From: Coliplasma sp045538555
Lineage (GTDB): Bacteria > Bacillota > Clostridia > Oscillospirales > CAG-382
Assembly: GCA_045538555.1 (NCBI GenBank)
Contig: JAZSRP010000002.1
Span: forward strand, 1 to 64,000
Reading direction: 5' to 3'
DNA: 64,000 bases
Shown here: piece after piece, positions 1-6,967 of the stretch
Layout: every line of letters begins with the position of its first letter
Numbering within the stretch: the first letter of the stretch is position 1
Position numbers and translations under genes: made by a program
The notes under the pieces: model-generated
The model's input: the letters and a program-made list of their open reading frames with translations, nothing else
The model's database searches: none
Told to the model about the DNA's origin: nothing

Positions 1-371
<371 letters not shown>

Positions 372-522
372 GTTGTTTTATTTAGCCGAGTTGCCTCGGA
401 TAAATTTCCTGTTTTGCTCTATACTTGTTATTTTAGAATTAACGAGTCTCGTACTTTGTAGTACATCTGTTGTTCAATTTTCAATGTCCGTTCGCGCCGT
501 CCGCCTCGCGGACAGCTTGGTT

Positions 523-551
523 ATTCTATCACACACGTTTTTATTTGTCAA
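523..551 (-). promoter_or_regulatory. Sigma-A promoter of the rRNA operon
   Basis: On the minus strand there is a -35 TTGACA (551-546), a 17-nt spacer and a -10 TAGAAT (528-523). The predicted transcript starts near 516 and has a leader of about 145 nt before mature 16S. The leader opens with a GC-rich 6-bp hairpin (499-513) and contains TTGAAAATTGAAC-type sequence common in rRNA leaders. Between this promoter and the end of folC (552-672) the DNA is very AT-rich. It holds a weak hairpin (about 596-619) that could end folC transcription, and no gene that I can support. Confidence 0.85.
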
Positions 552-672
552 CCCCTTTTTTTAATTTTTTTCAAGTTTTTTCGCAAAAGTTTGAAAATCC
601 TTGTACCGCAAGGGATTTCAGCAAAAACTTTTTTAAAAACTTGTTTTTGTGTCAAAAAAAGGGGGGCAAACA

Positions 673-1953
673 TCACTTGAATTTATTCATTTTATAAAAC
701 GCCTCAGAGAGGGAGCCGTACATATAAAGGGAGCCCAGCATCACCAACGGTCTGCCGTTTATTTTTGATTGGCAGAGGGCAGCACTGACAGCTGCCTCAT
801 AATCATCATGCGCACTGCTCTCTATCCCGCAGCCGCTCCAGACAGACGCAAGGTCCGATGCCGAAAGCGCTCTGGGAGACGGAGGGGTAACGCAAAACAC
901 CCTATCAACCTGAGGGGCAAGTATGTGCACCATCTCAGCATATTCCTTGTCCGCAAGAACACCCATAATCAGGTTTACCTTTGTGTTTTGAAAGCATGCA
1001 CGCATACTGTCGAGTGCAACGGTAACGCCCTGAATATTGTGAGAGCCGTCAAATACCACGGGAGGATCAGAGCCAAGCTTTTCAAACCGTGCCTGCCATT
1101 TTGTCAGCTTGAGTCCTTTTTTCAAAGCATCATCACTCACAGGGAATCTGTGAGCGATCGCCCTCAATGCCTCAATAGCAGTGGCGGCATTTTGAGGTTG
1201 GTACGATCCGCAGAGAGAAAGTTCCAGATCTTCATATTCTCTGTAATCAAAAACGGTACCGTCAAGAGAGACTCTTTTTGTCTTTAGACTTTTTCTATCC
1301 ACGCGGTAGACGGTCGACAACGTTTCGCTTGCCTTTGATTCGATAACCTCAAGTGCTTCCTCATCGTCGCCCCCAAAAACCACAGGCGCTTCTTTTTTTA
1401 TTATACCCGCTTTTTCAAAAGCTATTTCTCTCACGGTCGAACCGAGAAAATCCGTATGATCCAGTGCAACGCCTGTGATCACCGACGCCACGGGAGACTC
1501 AATAACGTTGGTAGAATCCAGCCGCCCGCCCATTCCCACCTCAAGCACCACAATGTCACAGCGATGGCGCTTGAAATACAAAAACGCAATGGCTGTGATA
1601 AGCTCAAATTCAGTGGGCTTGTCTGTCATGGAATCGGCATGGGGTTTTATGATCTCCACAAGCTCTGCCAGCTCGAAATCGGAAATAGGTTGGCCGCAGA
1701 CACGCATTCGCTCATTAAACCTGACGATAAAAGGCGAGGTATAAAGTCCTGTTTTGTAGCCCGCCTCTCTCAGCACAGACTCGCACATGGCGCAGGTTGA
1801 TCCTTTTCCGTTGGTGCCCGTGACGTGCAGAAACGCCATATCGTTTTGAGGATCACCCAATCTGGAAAGGAGCTCACGGGTTCGCGACAGTCCCGGCCGG
1901 GAGCCCATCCACGCTACCGAATGAATATATTGAAGCGCTTCGGTATAATCCAT
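673..1953 (-). CDS. folC: Bifunctional folylpolyglutamate synthase/dihydrofolate synthase
   Basis: The 426-residue protein is a Mur-ligase-family enzyme that adds glutamate to folates and, in bifunctional forms, to dihydropteroate. The ATP-binding loop GTNGKGST lies at residues 46-53, with the family's LYTSPF segment soon after. A VFDGSHN motif near residue 310 belongs to the C-terminal catalytic domain. Length is normal for FolC. The start lies 4 nt past the stop of folT upstream, so the two form an operon for folate uptake and retention, since polyglutamylation traps imported folate in the cytosol. Both genes sit behind the THF riboswitch at 2585-2670, so folC is probably folate-regulated too. 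Confidence 0.95.
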   Translation of the reverse strand: MDYTEALQYIHSVAWMGSRPGLSRTRELLSRLGDPQNDMAFLHVTGTNGKGSTCAMCESVLREAGYKTGLYTSPFIVRFNERMRVCGQPISDFELAELVEIIKPHADSMTDKPTEFELITAIAFLYFKRHRCDIVVLEVGMGGRLDSTNVIESPVASVITGVALDHTDFLGSTVREIAFEKAGIIKKEAPVVFGGDDEEALEVIESKASETLSTVYRVDRKSLKTKRVSLDGTVFDYREYEDLELSLCGSYQPQNAATAIEALRAIAHRFPVSDDALKKGLKLTKWQARFEKLGSDPPVVFDGSHNIQGVTVALDSMRACFQNTKVNLIMGVLADKEYAEMVHILAPQVDRVFCVTPPSPRALSASDLASVWSGCGIESSAHDDYEAAVSAALCQSKINGRPLVMLGSLYMYGSLSEAFYKMNKFK

Positions 1954-1957
1954 AAGC

Positions 1958-2488
1958 TCACATCCTCTCCAATCGGGCAGAAATGTCTCGGTTTTTCATA
2001 ATTATATATATAATGTAGCTTTCTGCCAGCGCAATCGCAAAATAAAGTGGTATTCTCATGAGAAGCAGAGGGATCGCATAGCCGTAGGTATAAAGTCCCG
2101 CAGACTTTAGGATCACGGATCCAACGGCATGCGACGCAAGCGCCGAAGCAAGCACACGCAGATATGATCTGTTTTTCAAAAAGTTGCGGGAGAAGCAGCC
2201 CGAAATCGCTCCCACCGACACCGATCCCGCAAATATGATGGGGTTCACCGCATTTGCCGCCATGACACAGGATGTCAGATCGGATACCGCACCCACACAG
2301 CCGCCCGCCACAGGGCCGAAAAGAAGACCCGCAAGTATGATGGGAGCGTTTTCAAAGGTGACGCGAAGTGCTCCAAAAAAGGTGAGATACAGCTTGCATA
2401 TCCACCCCACCGCCACAGACAAAGCGCAAAGCAGAGCGCAAAACACAAGTATTTTTATATTATTTTTCATACTTCCTTTTGAATACAA
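1958..2488 (-). CDS. folT: Folate-specific ECF transporter S component (FolT family)
   Basis: A small, very hydrophobic protein of 176 residues with about five or six membrane segments and the ECF S-component pattern (LRVTFENAPIILAGLLFGP). S components bind the vitamin and work with a shared EcfA/A'/T energizing module, which is not in this window. Folate is inferred from the THF riboswitch immediately upstream and from folC downstream. I chose the TTG start at 2488 because AAAGGAGG (2505-2498) sits 9 nt before it. An in-frame ATG at 2470 is the alternative and has poorer spacing. Confidence 0.85.
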   Translation of the reverse strand: MYSKGSMKNNIKILVFCALLCALSVAVGWICKLYLTFFGALRVTFENAPIILAGLLFGPVAGGCVGAVSDLTSCVMAANAVNPIIFAGSVSVGAISGCFSRNFLKNRSYLRVLASALASHAVGSVILKSAGLYTYGYAIPLLLMRIPLYFAIALAESYIIYIIMKNRDISARLERM

Positions 2489-2497
2489 AAAAACAAA

Positions 2498-2566
2498 CCT
2501 CCTTTTCCCTGCAAAACATATAGCAAGAAAAGAAGGCCGTCTACGCCGAATACATGGCGGAAAAGG
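2498..2566 (-). promoter_or_regulatory. Expression platform of the THF riboswitch: folT ribosome-binding site and candidate sequestering stem
   Basis: The folT Shine-Dalgarno AAAGGAGG (2505-2498) lies inside GGAAAAGG (2508-2501). That is exactly complementary to CCTTTTCC (2566-2559), just downstream of the aptamer. The resulting 8-bp pairing would bury the ribosome-binding site, which suggests translational rather than transcriptional control. No U-tract terminator is visible here. The pairing is seen in the sequence; the regulatory direction is inferred. Confidence 0.55.
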
Positions 2567-2584
2567 CGATAATTATTGCCGTAT

Positions 2585-2670
2585 GAAGCGGGATGCAGAG
2601 CCCAAACCGCAAGAAATACTTTTCGTCCCAGCGACAACTCCCCGTCCGCTCGGCACTTGACGAATAGGCC
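2585..2670 (-). promoter_or_regulatory. Tetrahydrofolate (THF) riboswitch aptamer
   Basis: On the minus strand this 86-nt element starts GAAGAGTAA and ends CTGCATCCCGCTTC. P1 pairs GAAG with CTTC. An 8-bp P2 pairs AGGGCCTA with TGGGCTCT (two G-U pairs). It has the THF-class landmarks: AGTA after P1, a TTCG/GTCAAGTG block, a GGGGAGTTGTCGC block corresponding to GGGATGTCGTC in known examples, GCGGT before the P2 3' strand, and the near-invariant TGCATCC before the closing P1 strand. It lies between a sigma-A promoter and folT, the classic target. Class assignment is from memory of the consensus, not from a covariance search. Confidence 0.85.
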
Positions 2671-2691
2671 CTTACTCTTCAATGTGCAAAC

Positions 2692-2720
2692 ATTATACTA
2701 CCTCTTCCGCCGTCCGTCAA
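2692..2720 (-). promoter_or_regulatory. Sigma-A promoter for the riboswitch-folT-folC transcript
   Basis: A -35 TTGACG (2720-2715), a 17-nt spacer and a perfect -10 TATAAT (2697-2692) put the transcription start near 2685, about 15 nt before the riboswitch P1. It begins only 12 nt after the stop codon of spoVM, so folate genes can be read separately from sporulation genes. Confidence 0.85.
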
Positions 2721-2732
2721 CAGTTTTTTTCC

Positions 2733-2816
2733 TTATTTTTGGTTTTTTGTGCCGCCAAACAACGCCTTGAGAAAAGGGCGAAAGAGTTTTGGAGGCCGTA
2801 CACAGATTATTTTCAT
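2733..2816 (-). CDS. spoVM: Stage V sporulation protein SpoVM, tiny amphipathic coat-anchoring peptide
   Basis: A 27-codon gene, ATG at 2816 to TAA at 2735-2733, preceded by AGGTGG about 6 nt upstream. The peptide starts MKII, has the PPK turn at residues 8-10 where B. subtilis SpoVM has LPK, then an amphipathic helix with KALFGG where SpoVM has RAMLGS, and a basic tail. In B. subtilis this 26-residue peptide senses the convex forespore membrane and anchors SpoIVA, the coat foundation ATPase. The neighbouring SipL-like gene (a SpoIVA partner in C. difficile) and dpaAB support the call. The gene is so short that automatic callers would probably miss it. Confidence 0.85.
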   Translation of the reverse strand: MKIICVRPPKLFRPFLKALFGGTKNQK

Positions 2817-2827
2817 GATTCACCACC

Positions 2828-2980
2828 TCATTTTATAAAAAGTGCAGCCCCTGCCCCCACCAGCAGCACCGCCTCCACACAAGCAAGAGCCCCTGAGGGC
2901 AAAACGATACACAGCAGGATACCAGCACCAAAGGTCAGGGCTGCAACACCCACGGTTTTTGCAAATCCACACATTCGCAT
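2828..2980 (-). CDS. Small hydrophobic membrane protein co-transcribed with spoVM
   Basis: A 50-residue ORF, ATG at 2980 and TGA at 2830-2828, with GAAAGG about 6 nt before the start. It has a short polar N-terminus (MRMCGFAKT) and two strongly hydrophobic stretches (about residues 10-28 and 31-49) broken by PSG, so probably a two-pass membrane hairpin. The stop lies 11 nt before the spoVM ATG, with spoVM's ribosome-binding site overlapping its end, so the two are almost certainly one transcript. A CATATACT hexamer-like element (3005-2998) resembles a sigma-E -10, but no matching -35 is seen. I do not recognise a named family; function unknown. Confidence 0.7.
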   Translation of the reverse strand: MRMCGFAKTVGVAALTFGAGILLCIVLPSGALACVEAVLLVGAGAALFIK

Positions 2981-3004
2981 CACTGCCTTTCAATAGCAGT
3001 ATAT

Positions 3005-3033
3005 GCATATTTTTTTGCGCTGACACGTATATA
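3005..3033 (+). promoter_or_regulatory. Candidate sigma-E-type promoter of the SipL-like gene
   Basis: GCATATT (3005-3011) matches the sigma-E -35 consensus KMATATT at all seven positions. After a 14-nt spacer comes CGTATATA (3026-3033), a partial match to CATACAMT. The start point would fall near 3040, just before the AAAGGA at 3048-3052. The gene downstream belongs to a mother-cell coat family, which fits. Confidence 0.5.
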
Positions 3034-3057
3034 TAAACAAAAAACCGAAAGGATGCG

Positions 3058-4608
3058 ATTGCCATAAAAACCGTCATAAACCAAATTTTTGTTCCAAAAA
3101 CCGTTTTTGATTCCACTGTGGATCACGAGGTCGAATCCGAAATCACTCTTGAAGAAAGCTTGCCTGATATCGCGCGCCTAATCAGAGTGGACTGCACCCC
3201 TTTTTGCGACGGATGCGATACAGAAGACGGAAAAACCACCGTCAACGGAAAATGCGTGTATGACATTTTGTACGAAAGCGACAGCGGAAAGCTGAAATGC
3301 CACACTTCTGTCCGAAAGTTTTCTGCATCAGTTGCAATTCCCAAGCAGGAATTGTCCGACGTTTCTTCAGATGCAGAGGTAGCTTGCAAAAAAATTTCAT
3401 GCAAGCTGCAAAGCCCTAGAAAAGCCACTTTGAAGGCCTCGCTGGGAATACATATTTCAACAGTGGGCTGCCAAACCCTTGAGGCAGTGGCAGTAACAGA
3501 GGAAAGTGACCTGTTTTTTGACAAAAAAGTCATAGGATTTGACGGAAAGCGCCAGGTGATTCAAAAGGATTTTGAATTTTCTGAGACCTGCAGATTGGCA
3601 CAGGGAGAAAAAAACATCGGAGAGATCGTTTTTGGTTCTCTCAGACTGCAGTCGCCCCAGACAACGCTTTCACCCGGGAACGCCACTCTGAAATCCAACT
3701 TGACAGCAAGGATTTTGTACGAGGACGAAGACAGGGAGGGTGAATACGTTATGTCAACCAAAACATTTCCCGTAGAGCTGCAGCTCGATCACCCTGCCAT
3801 TGAGGATTTCAAAACCCTTTCTTTCACACACGCAGTAACGGGCACCCAGCTTGAGCCGCAGCTTGACGAGTACGGCGAGAGCAGGTGTATTGCAATAAAA
3901 TTTGGAATACAGCTCAAAGCAACGGTGTGCGAGCCCGCAGCGCACACGGTAGCTTGCGATCTATTTTCTACCACACACCATCACTCATCCGAAGAAACAG
4001 AGACCACGCTTGAGCGAGTGGCAGCCAGAGAAGAAAAAAGCTTTGGGTTTGAATCCAAGCTCCCTCCTTCCGAACCCGGAATAAAAGAAATTTTGTCTTG
4101 TGTTGCAAGGGATTGCGGCACAACCTGCACTATGACAGACAGCGGGTTGCAGGCAGAAGGCAGTGTGGTGGCAACCGTTTTGGCTTCTACCGATGAAGGC
4201 ATTTTCAGCTTTGATCACGTGCTTCCGTTCAGTCAGACGCTCACCGTTGACAGAGCTGAAAATTACTCAAAAATCACTGCAACAATGGGAGATATTGATG
4301 CAATTCCCACGCTTCACACTGACGGAAGTATAAGCGCAAAAATGATTTGCAACCTCTGCATTCGTTGTTATTCCAGGTACACCGAAAAATTCATCAGCAA
4401 CACCACTCAACAAAAAGAGCGCGATAATCACGATGACGACTGTAGCATGATCTTTTGTTTTCCTGACAAAAACGATACAAGATGGAGCTTGGCAAAAAAA
4501 TATTATGTAAACCCCAACGAGCTTTCGGATGCCAACCCCAATTATTTTGGAGAAGGCGGGGAAATTTTGAAAAAAGGGATTCCGCTTATGATTCGAAAAA
4601 TCCGGTAG
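3058..4608 (+). CDS. SPOCS (DUF3794)/LysM spore coat assembly protein, SipL-like
   Basis: From the first conventional start (GTG 3118) the product has 496 residues: SPOCS/DUF3794-type beta-rich repeats followed by a C-terminal LysM-like module (about residues 445-496, DTRWSLAKKYYVNPNELSDANP). In C. difficile, SipL has this architecture and binds SpoIVA during coat assembly. The family's N-terminal strand (NQIFVPKTVFDS, then VESEITLEESLPDIARLI) is encoded in frame upstream of GTG 3118. The ORF opens after TAA at 3034-3036 and contains no ATG, GTG or TTG in frame before 3118. AAAGGA (3048-3052) is well placed for an ATT codon at 3058, the start used here; it is uncertain. Divergent from spoVM, upstream of dpaAB. 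Confidence 0.85.
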   Translation: MAIKTVINQIFVPKTVFDSTVDHEVESEITLEESLPDIARLIRVDCTPFCDGCDTEDGKTTVNGKCVYDILYESDSGKLKCHTSVRKFSASVAIPKQELSDVSSDAEVACKKISCKLQSPRKATLKASLGIHISTVGCQTLEAVAVTEESDLFFDKKVIGFDGKRQVIQKDFEFSETCRLAQGEKNIGEIVFGSLRLQSPQTTLSPGNATLKSNLTARILYEDEDREGEYVMSTKTFPVELQLDHPAIEDFKTLSFTHAVTGTQLEPQLDEYGESRCIAIKFGIQLKATVCEPAAHTVACDLFSTTHHHSSEETETTLERVAAREEKSFGFESKLPPSEPGIKEILSCVARDCGTTCTMTDSGLQAEGSVVATVLASTDEGIFSFDHVLPFSQTLTVDRAENYSKITATMGDIDAIPTLHTDGSISAKMICNLCIRCYSRYTEKFISNTTQQKERDNHDDDCSMIFCFPDKNDTRWSLAKKYYVNPNELSDANPNYFGEGGEILKKGIPLMIRKIR

Positions 4609-4627
4609 AGCAAAAAAGACCCTCCCG

Positions 4628-4635
4628 CATACACT
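4628..4635 (+). promoter_or_regulatory. Possible mother-cell sigma -10 element before dpaA
   Basis: CATACACT matches the sigma-E -10 consensus CATACAMT perfectly and partly fits sigma-K (CATANNNTA). No convincing -35 lies at the right distance, so this is weak. Dipicolinate synthase is a late mother-cell function in known spore formers. Confidence 0.3.
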
Positions 4636-4665
4636 GGCAGTAAGCGTAACTAAAGGAGGTAGGAT

Positions 4666-5517
4666 ATGAAAATTGCCGTTGTAGGCGGCGATCTGAGGTC
4701 GCTGGTAGTTGGAAAATCATTGGCAGACGAAGGGTACAGGTGTCACTGCTTTGGATTTGACGCCTCCCCCGATCCGCCCGAAGGAATGGAAATCGAAGCA
4801 GATGCGGATTCCTGCTGTCACGGTGCAGATGCCTTGATTCTTCCTCTGCCGTGTCTTGCACAAGATCAGATTCATGTCTTTGCACCGTTTTCAAAGACAC
4901 CCATAGATTTTCAAACCGTGATAAACCGAGTCCCCCGCTCCTGTGTAGTGTGCGGCGGAATGCTTCCTTTTGAGGATGAATGCCATATAGATTATTACTC
5001 AAGAGAGGAGCTGAAGCTCAGAAATGCCATTCCTACCGCAGAGGGAGCCATCGGAATCGCTTTTGACGAGATGCCTGTCACCATTTGCGGATCCACGGCT
5101 CTTGTTTTGGGGTTTGGCAGGATCGGGCAATGTCTCACCGCACGGCTCAGGGCACTTGGCTGCAACGTTTTTGCCGCCATGCGCAAGGATATGCACCGTG
5201 CAAAAGCGGAGGATATGGGCATTTCCGCAGTAGAATACAACCAAATATACAGCATTCTTCCGCAGTGCGATGCAGTGTTCAACACAGTGCCTCACAGAGT
5301 GCTGGGGCAGCAGGAATTGAGCTTTGTATCTCCCGCTTGCCCCGTCATCGATCTGGCGTCGCGACCGGGCGGAGTTGATTTTGAATCGGCAAAACAGTTG
5401 GGAGTTCGCGCAGTATGGGCGCTTTCGCTGCCGGGAAAGGTAGCTCCCATCACTGCCGGAAAAATAATATACAAGAGCGTCAGCGCCATACTGAAAGCAA
5501 AAGGAGTGATGGTATGA
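4666..5517 (+). CDS. dpaA: Dipicolinate synthase subunit A
   Basis: The 283-residue protein matches DpaA/SpoVFA. With DpaB it makes dipicolinic acid from the lysine-pathway intermediate 4-hydroxy-tetrahydrodipicolinate in the mother cell; the product is packed into the spore core as its calcium salt. There is an N-terminal Rossmann-like segment (MKIAVVGGDLRSL) and a second NAD(P)-binding motif, LGFGRIGQCL, near residues 146-155, which is the usual two-segment architecture. A strong AAAGGAGG ribosome-binding site precedes the ATG. It overlaps dpaB by 4 nt (ATGA) and follows the SipL-like gene by 57 nt, so the three could be co-transcribed late in sporulation. Confidence 0.93.
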   Translation: MKIAVVGGDLRSLVVGKSLADEGYRCHCFGFDASPDPPEGMEIEADADSCCHGADALILPLPCLAQDQIHVFAPFSKTPIDFQTVINRVPRSCVVCGGMLPFEDECHIDYYSREELKLRNAIPTAEGAIGIAFDEMPVTICGSTALVLGFGRIGQCLTARLRALGCNVFAAMRKDMHRAKAEDMGISAVEYNQIYSILPQCDAVFNTVPHRVLGQQELSFVSPACPVIDLASRPGGVDFESAKQLGVRAVWALSLPGKVAPITAGKIIYKSVSAILKAKGVMV

Positions 5518-6077
5518 AGCTGGTTTATGCAATGTGCGGCTCCTTTTGCACCCACAAAAGATCCCTTGAGGTGCTGAAGGAGCTGGCAAAAGTTCACAGC
5601 ATCACTCCTGTGCTGTCAGAGATCTGTCAAAAAACCGACACTCGGTTTGGAAAAGCATCGGACCTGGCATCCCGTGTGGAATGGCTGACCGGAAATCAAC
5701 CCGTCACAGATATCAAAACCGCCGAGGAGGTGGTTACAAACGGATGCTTTGACTGCGTTGCGGTAGCGCCCTGCACAGGAAACACGTTGGCAAAAATTTC
5801 CGCAGGGATAACCGATTCTGTGGTGACCATGTGCACAAAAGCTCAGCTTAGATCAAAAAGACCTGTTGTTATTGCGCTTGCTACCAACGACGGACTCAGT
5901 GCAAATCTTTTTAATATTGCCATGACTCTGGAACGAAAAAACATCTTTTACGTTCCCTTTGGGCAGGACAATCCGTTGGAAAAGCCAAGCTCGCTGATTT
6001 GCAGCTTTGACTTGATTCCCACCGCCATCACTTTTTCCGCAGAGGGAAGGCAAATGCAGCCGATTTTGTTAAACTAA
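5514..6077 (+). CDS. dpaB: Dipicolinate synthase subunit B (flavoprotein-like)
   Basis: The 187-residue protein is the DpaB/SpoVFB partner of DpaA and belongs to the flavoprotein fold also seen in phosphopantothenoylcysteine decarboxylases. Typical family segments are VAPCTGNTLAKISAGITDS and the later ALATNDGLSANLFNI. The ATG at 5514 overlaps the dpaA stop (ATGA), and AAGGAG at 5500-5505 is correctly placed. A longer in-frame reading from 5415 exists, but it lies inside dpaA and its extra 33 residues have no family match. Ends just before a strong terminator. Confidence 0.92.
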   Translation: MKLVYAMCGSFCTHKRSLEVLKELAKVHSITPVLSEICQKTDTRFGKASDLASRVEWLTGNQPVTDIKTAEEVVTNGCFDCVAVAPCTGNTLAKISAGITDSVVTMCTKAQLRSKRPVVIALATNDGLSANLFNIAMTLERKNIFYVPFGQDNPLEKPSSLICSFDLIPTAITFSAEGRQMQPILLN

Positions 6078-6078
6078 A

Positions 6079-6121
6079 AAAAGCCGGTACGGCAGAAAAC
6101 CGTATCGGCCTTTGTTTTTTT
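6079..6121 (+). terminator. Rho-independent terminator after dpaAB (bidirectional)
   Basis: A 10-bp stem (GCCGGTACGG with CCGTATCGGC, one G-U pair) and a 6-nt loop are followed by TTTGTTTTTTTG. The A-run before the stem gives a T-run on the minus strand, so it can also end the convergent membrane-protein gene at 6130-6792. Confidence 0.9.
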
Positions 6122-6129
6122 GTTTCAAA

Positions 6130-6792
6130 TTATCGTGCTTCTTGTTTTCCGGAGGAAGCGTGAAGCTCCTCTCGTGCTTGTCTGCGGCGCTCCGAGCCGG
6201 AGATCTCACCTTGCTTTCTGCCAAAATACATCACAACTGCAGTTCCTGCAAGCACCAGCACAAGGAGGAACAAAAACAGACCCACAAAGTGAGGCGTCAC
6301 AGAAGCAATGCGGAACGTCTCTCCGATCTCTGCGGGAGAAAGTCCGTCCAACAGCGTCTGCGGTTCTATCATACCAAAAAGATTTGCCAACGTGGCGGCA
6401 AGATACCAGCTCACAAGCTCGTGCTCCCCCGAAAGAGTGAACCAAAGAGTAAATCCGACTGCTATCACCATTGTGAATGCAAGCTGAAAAACAGATTTTT
6501 TCTTTTCGGTGACATACTCGTATTTGTAACCGATCTTTGAGCCCACAAGTCTTGAGCCCAGCCACAGAGCACCAAAATAAAACAGTGCCGTGGTGAGGAA
6601 CATAACGGGATACACCTTTGAAAAGAAAAAGTCCGCATCTCCTCCAAGGTTTGAAATATCAGGCATCTCAAAAAACCATGACGTCACAAGCTCGCCGATC
6701 ATTTTTGAAAACGCCGCCACAAAAAACACCACTGTGAGATACACTACTCCAAGCACAAATCCGTCGGATCTGCTTTCTTTCATTTCGTACAT
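6130..6792 (-). CDS. Polytopic membrane protein of unknown function
   Basis: About 220 residues with four predicted membrane segments: VYLTVVFFVAAF near the N-terminus, MFLTTALFYFGALWLG, FTMVIAVGFTLWF and a final GLFLFLLVLVLAGTAVVMYF. These are followed by a basic, polar cytoplasmic tail rich in Arg, Glu and Ser. I recognise no catalytic motif or named family. The start at 6792 (MYEMKES) is preferred because GGAGG lies 8 nt upstream. A single-gene unit with its own near-perfect promoter, it shares a terminator with dpaB. Confidence 0.75.
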   Translation of the reverse strand: MYEMKESRSDGFVLGVVYLTVVFFVAAFSKMIGELVTSWFFEMPDISNLGGDADFFFSKVYPVMFLTTALFYFGALWLGSRLVGSKIGYKYEYVTEKKKSVFQLAFTMVIAVGFTLWFTLSGEHELVSWYLAATLANLFGMIEPQTLLDGLSPAEIGETFRIASVTPHFVGLFLFLLVLVLAGTAVVMYFGRKQGEISGSERRRQAREELHASSGKQEAR

Positions 6793-6822
6793 TACATTAT
6801 TCCTCCGTTTTTTATTGTGCAT

Positions 6823-6851
6823 ATTATAACACAAGGTCATTTGATTGTCAA
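6823..6851 (-). promoter_or_regulatory. Sigma-A promoter of the 6130-6792 gene
   Basis: Consensus-perfect -35 TTGACA (6851-6846), 17-nt spacer, -10 TATAAT (6828-6823). This implies strong vegetative transcription of the membrane protein. Confidence 0.9.
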
Positions 6852-6900
6852 GGGGGGGCGTGTGACCTTTTTACTTTTTTTAAAGCTTTTGAAATATCAT

Positions 6901-6944
6901 CAAAACAAAACTCCCCTTCGGATCGATCCGAGGGGAAGTTTTTT
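6901..6944 (-). terminator. Rho-independent terminator after the GH20 gene
   Basis: A 13-position stem (6909-6921 with 6928-6940, one mismatch) closes over the loop ATCGAT. It is followed on the minus strand by a T-rich tract. It sits 24 nt past the GH20 stop codon. Confidence 0.85.
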
Positions 6945-6967
6945 GAAACAGAGTTTTTGGATAATAT

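Noticed and set aside
372..672. tRNA gene between folC and 16S rRNA
   Set aside because: No T-loop GTTCRA motif or cloverleaf; the sequence is explained by the rRNA promoter and leader.
2184..2660. 158-codon plus-strand frame across folT and the riboswitch
   Set aside because: Covers a certain minus-strand gene and a structured RNA; low-complexity product.
2820..3116. 98-codon minus-strand frame across the SipL-like/spoVM interval
   Set aside because: It is out of frame with the 50-codon gene at 2828-2980, which has the better ribosome-binding site, topology and linkage to spoVM.
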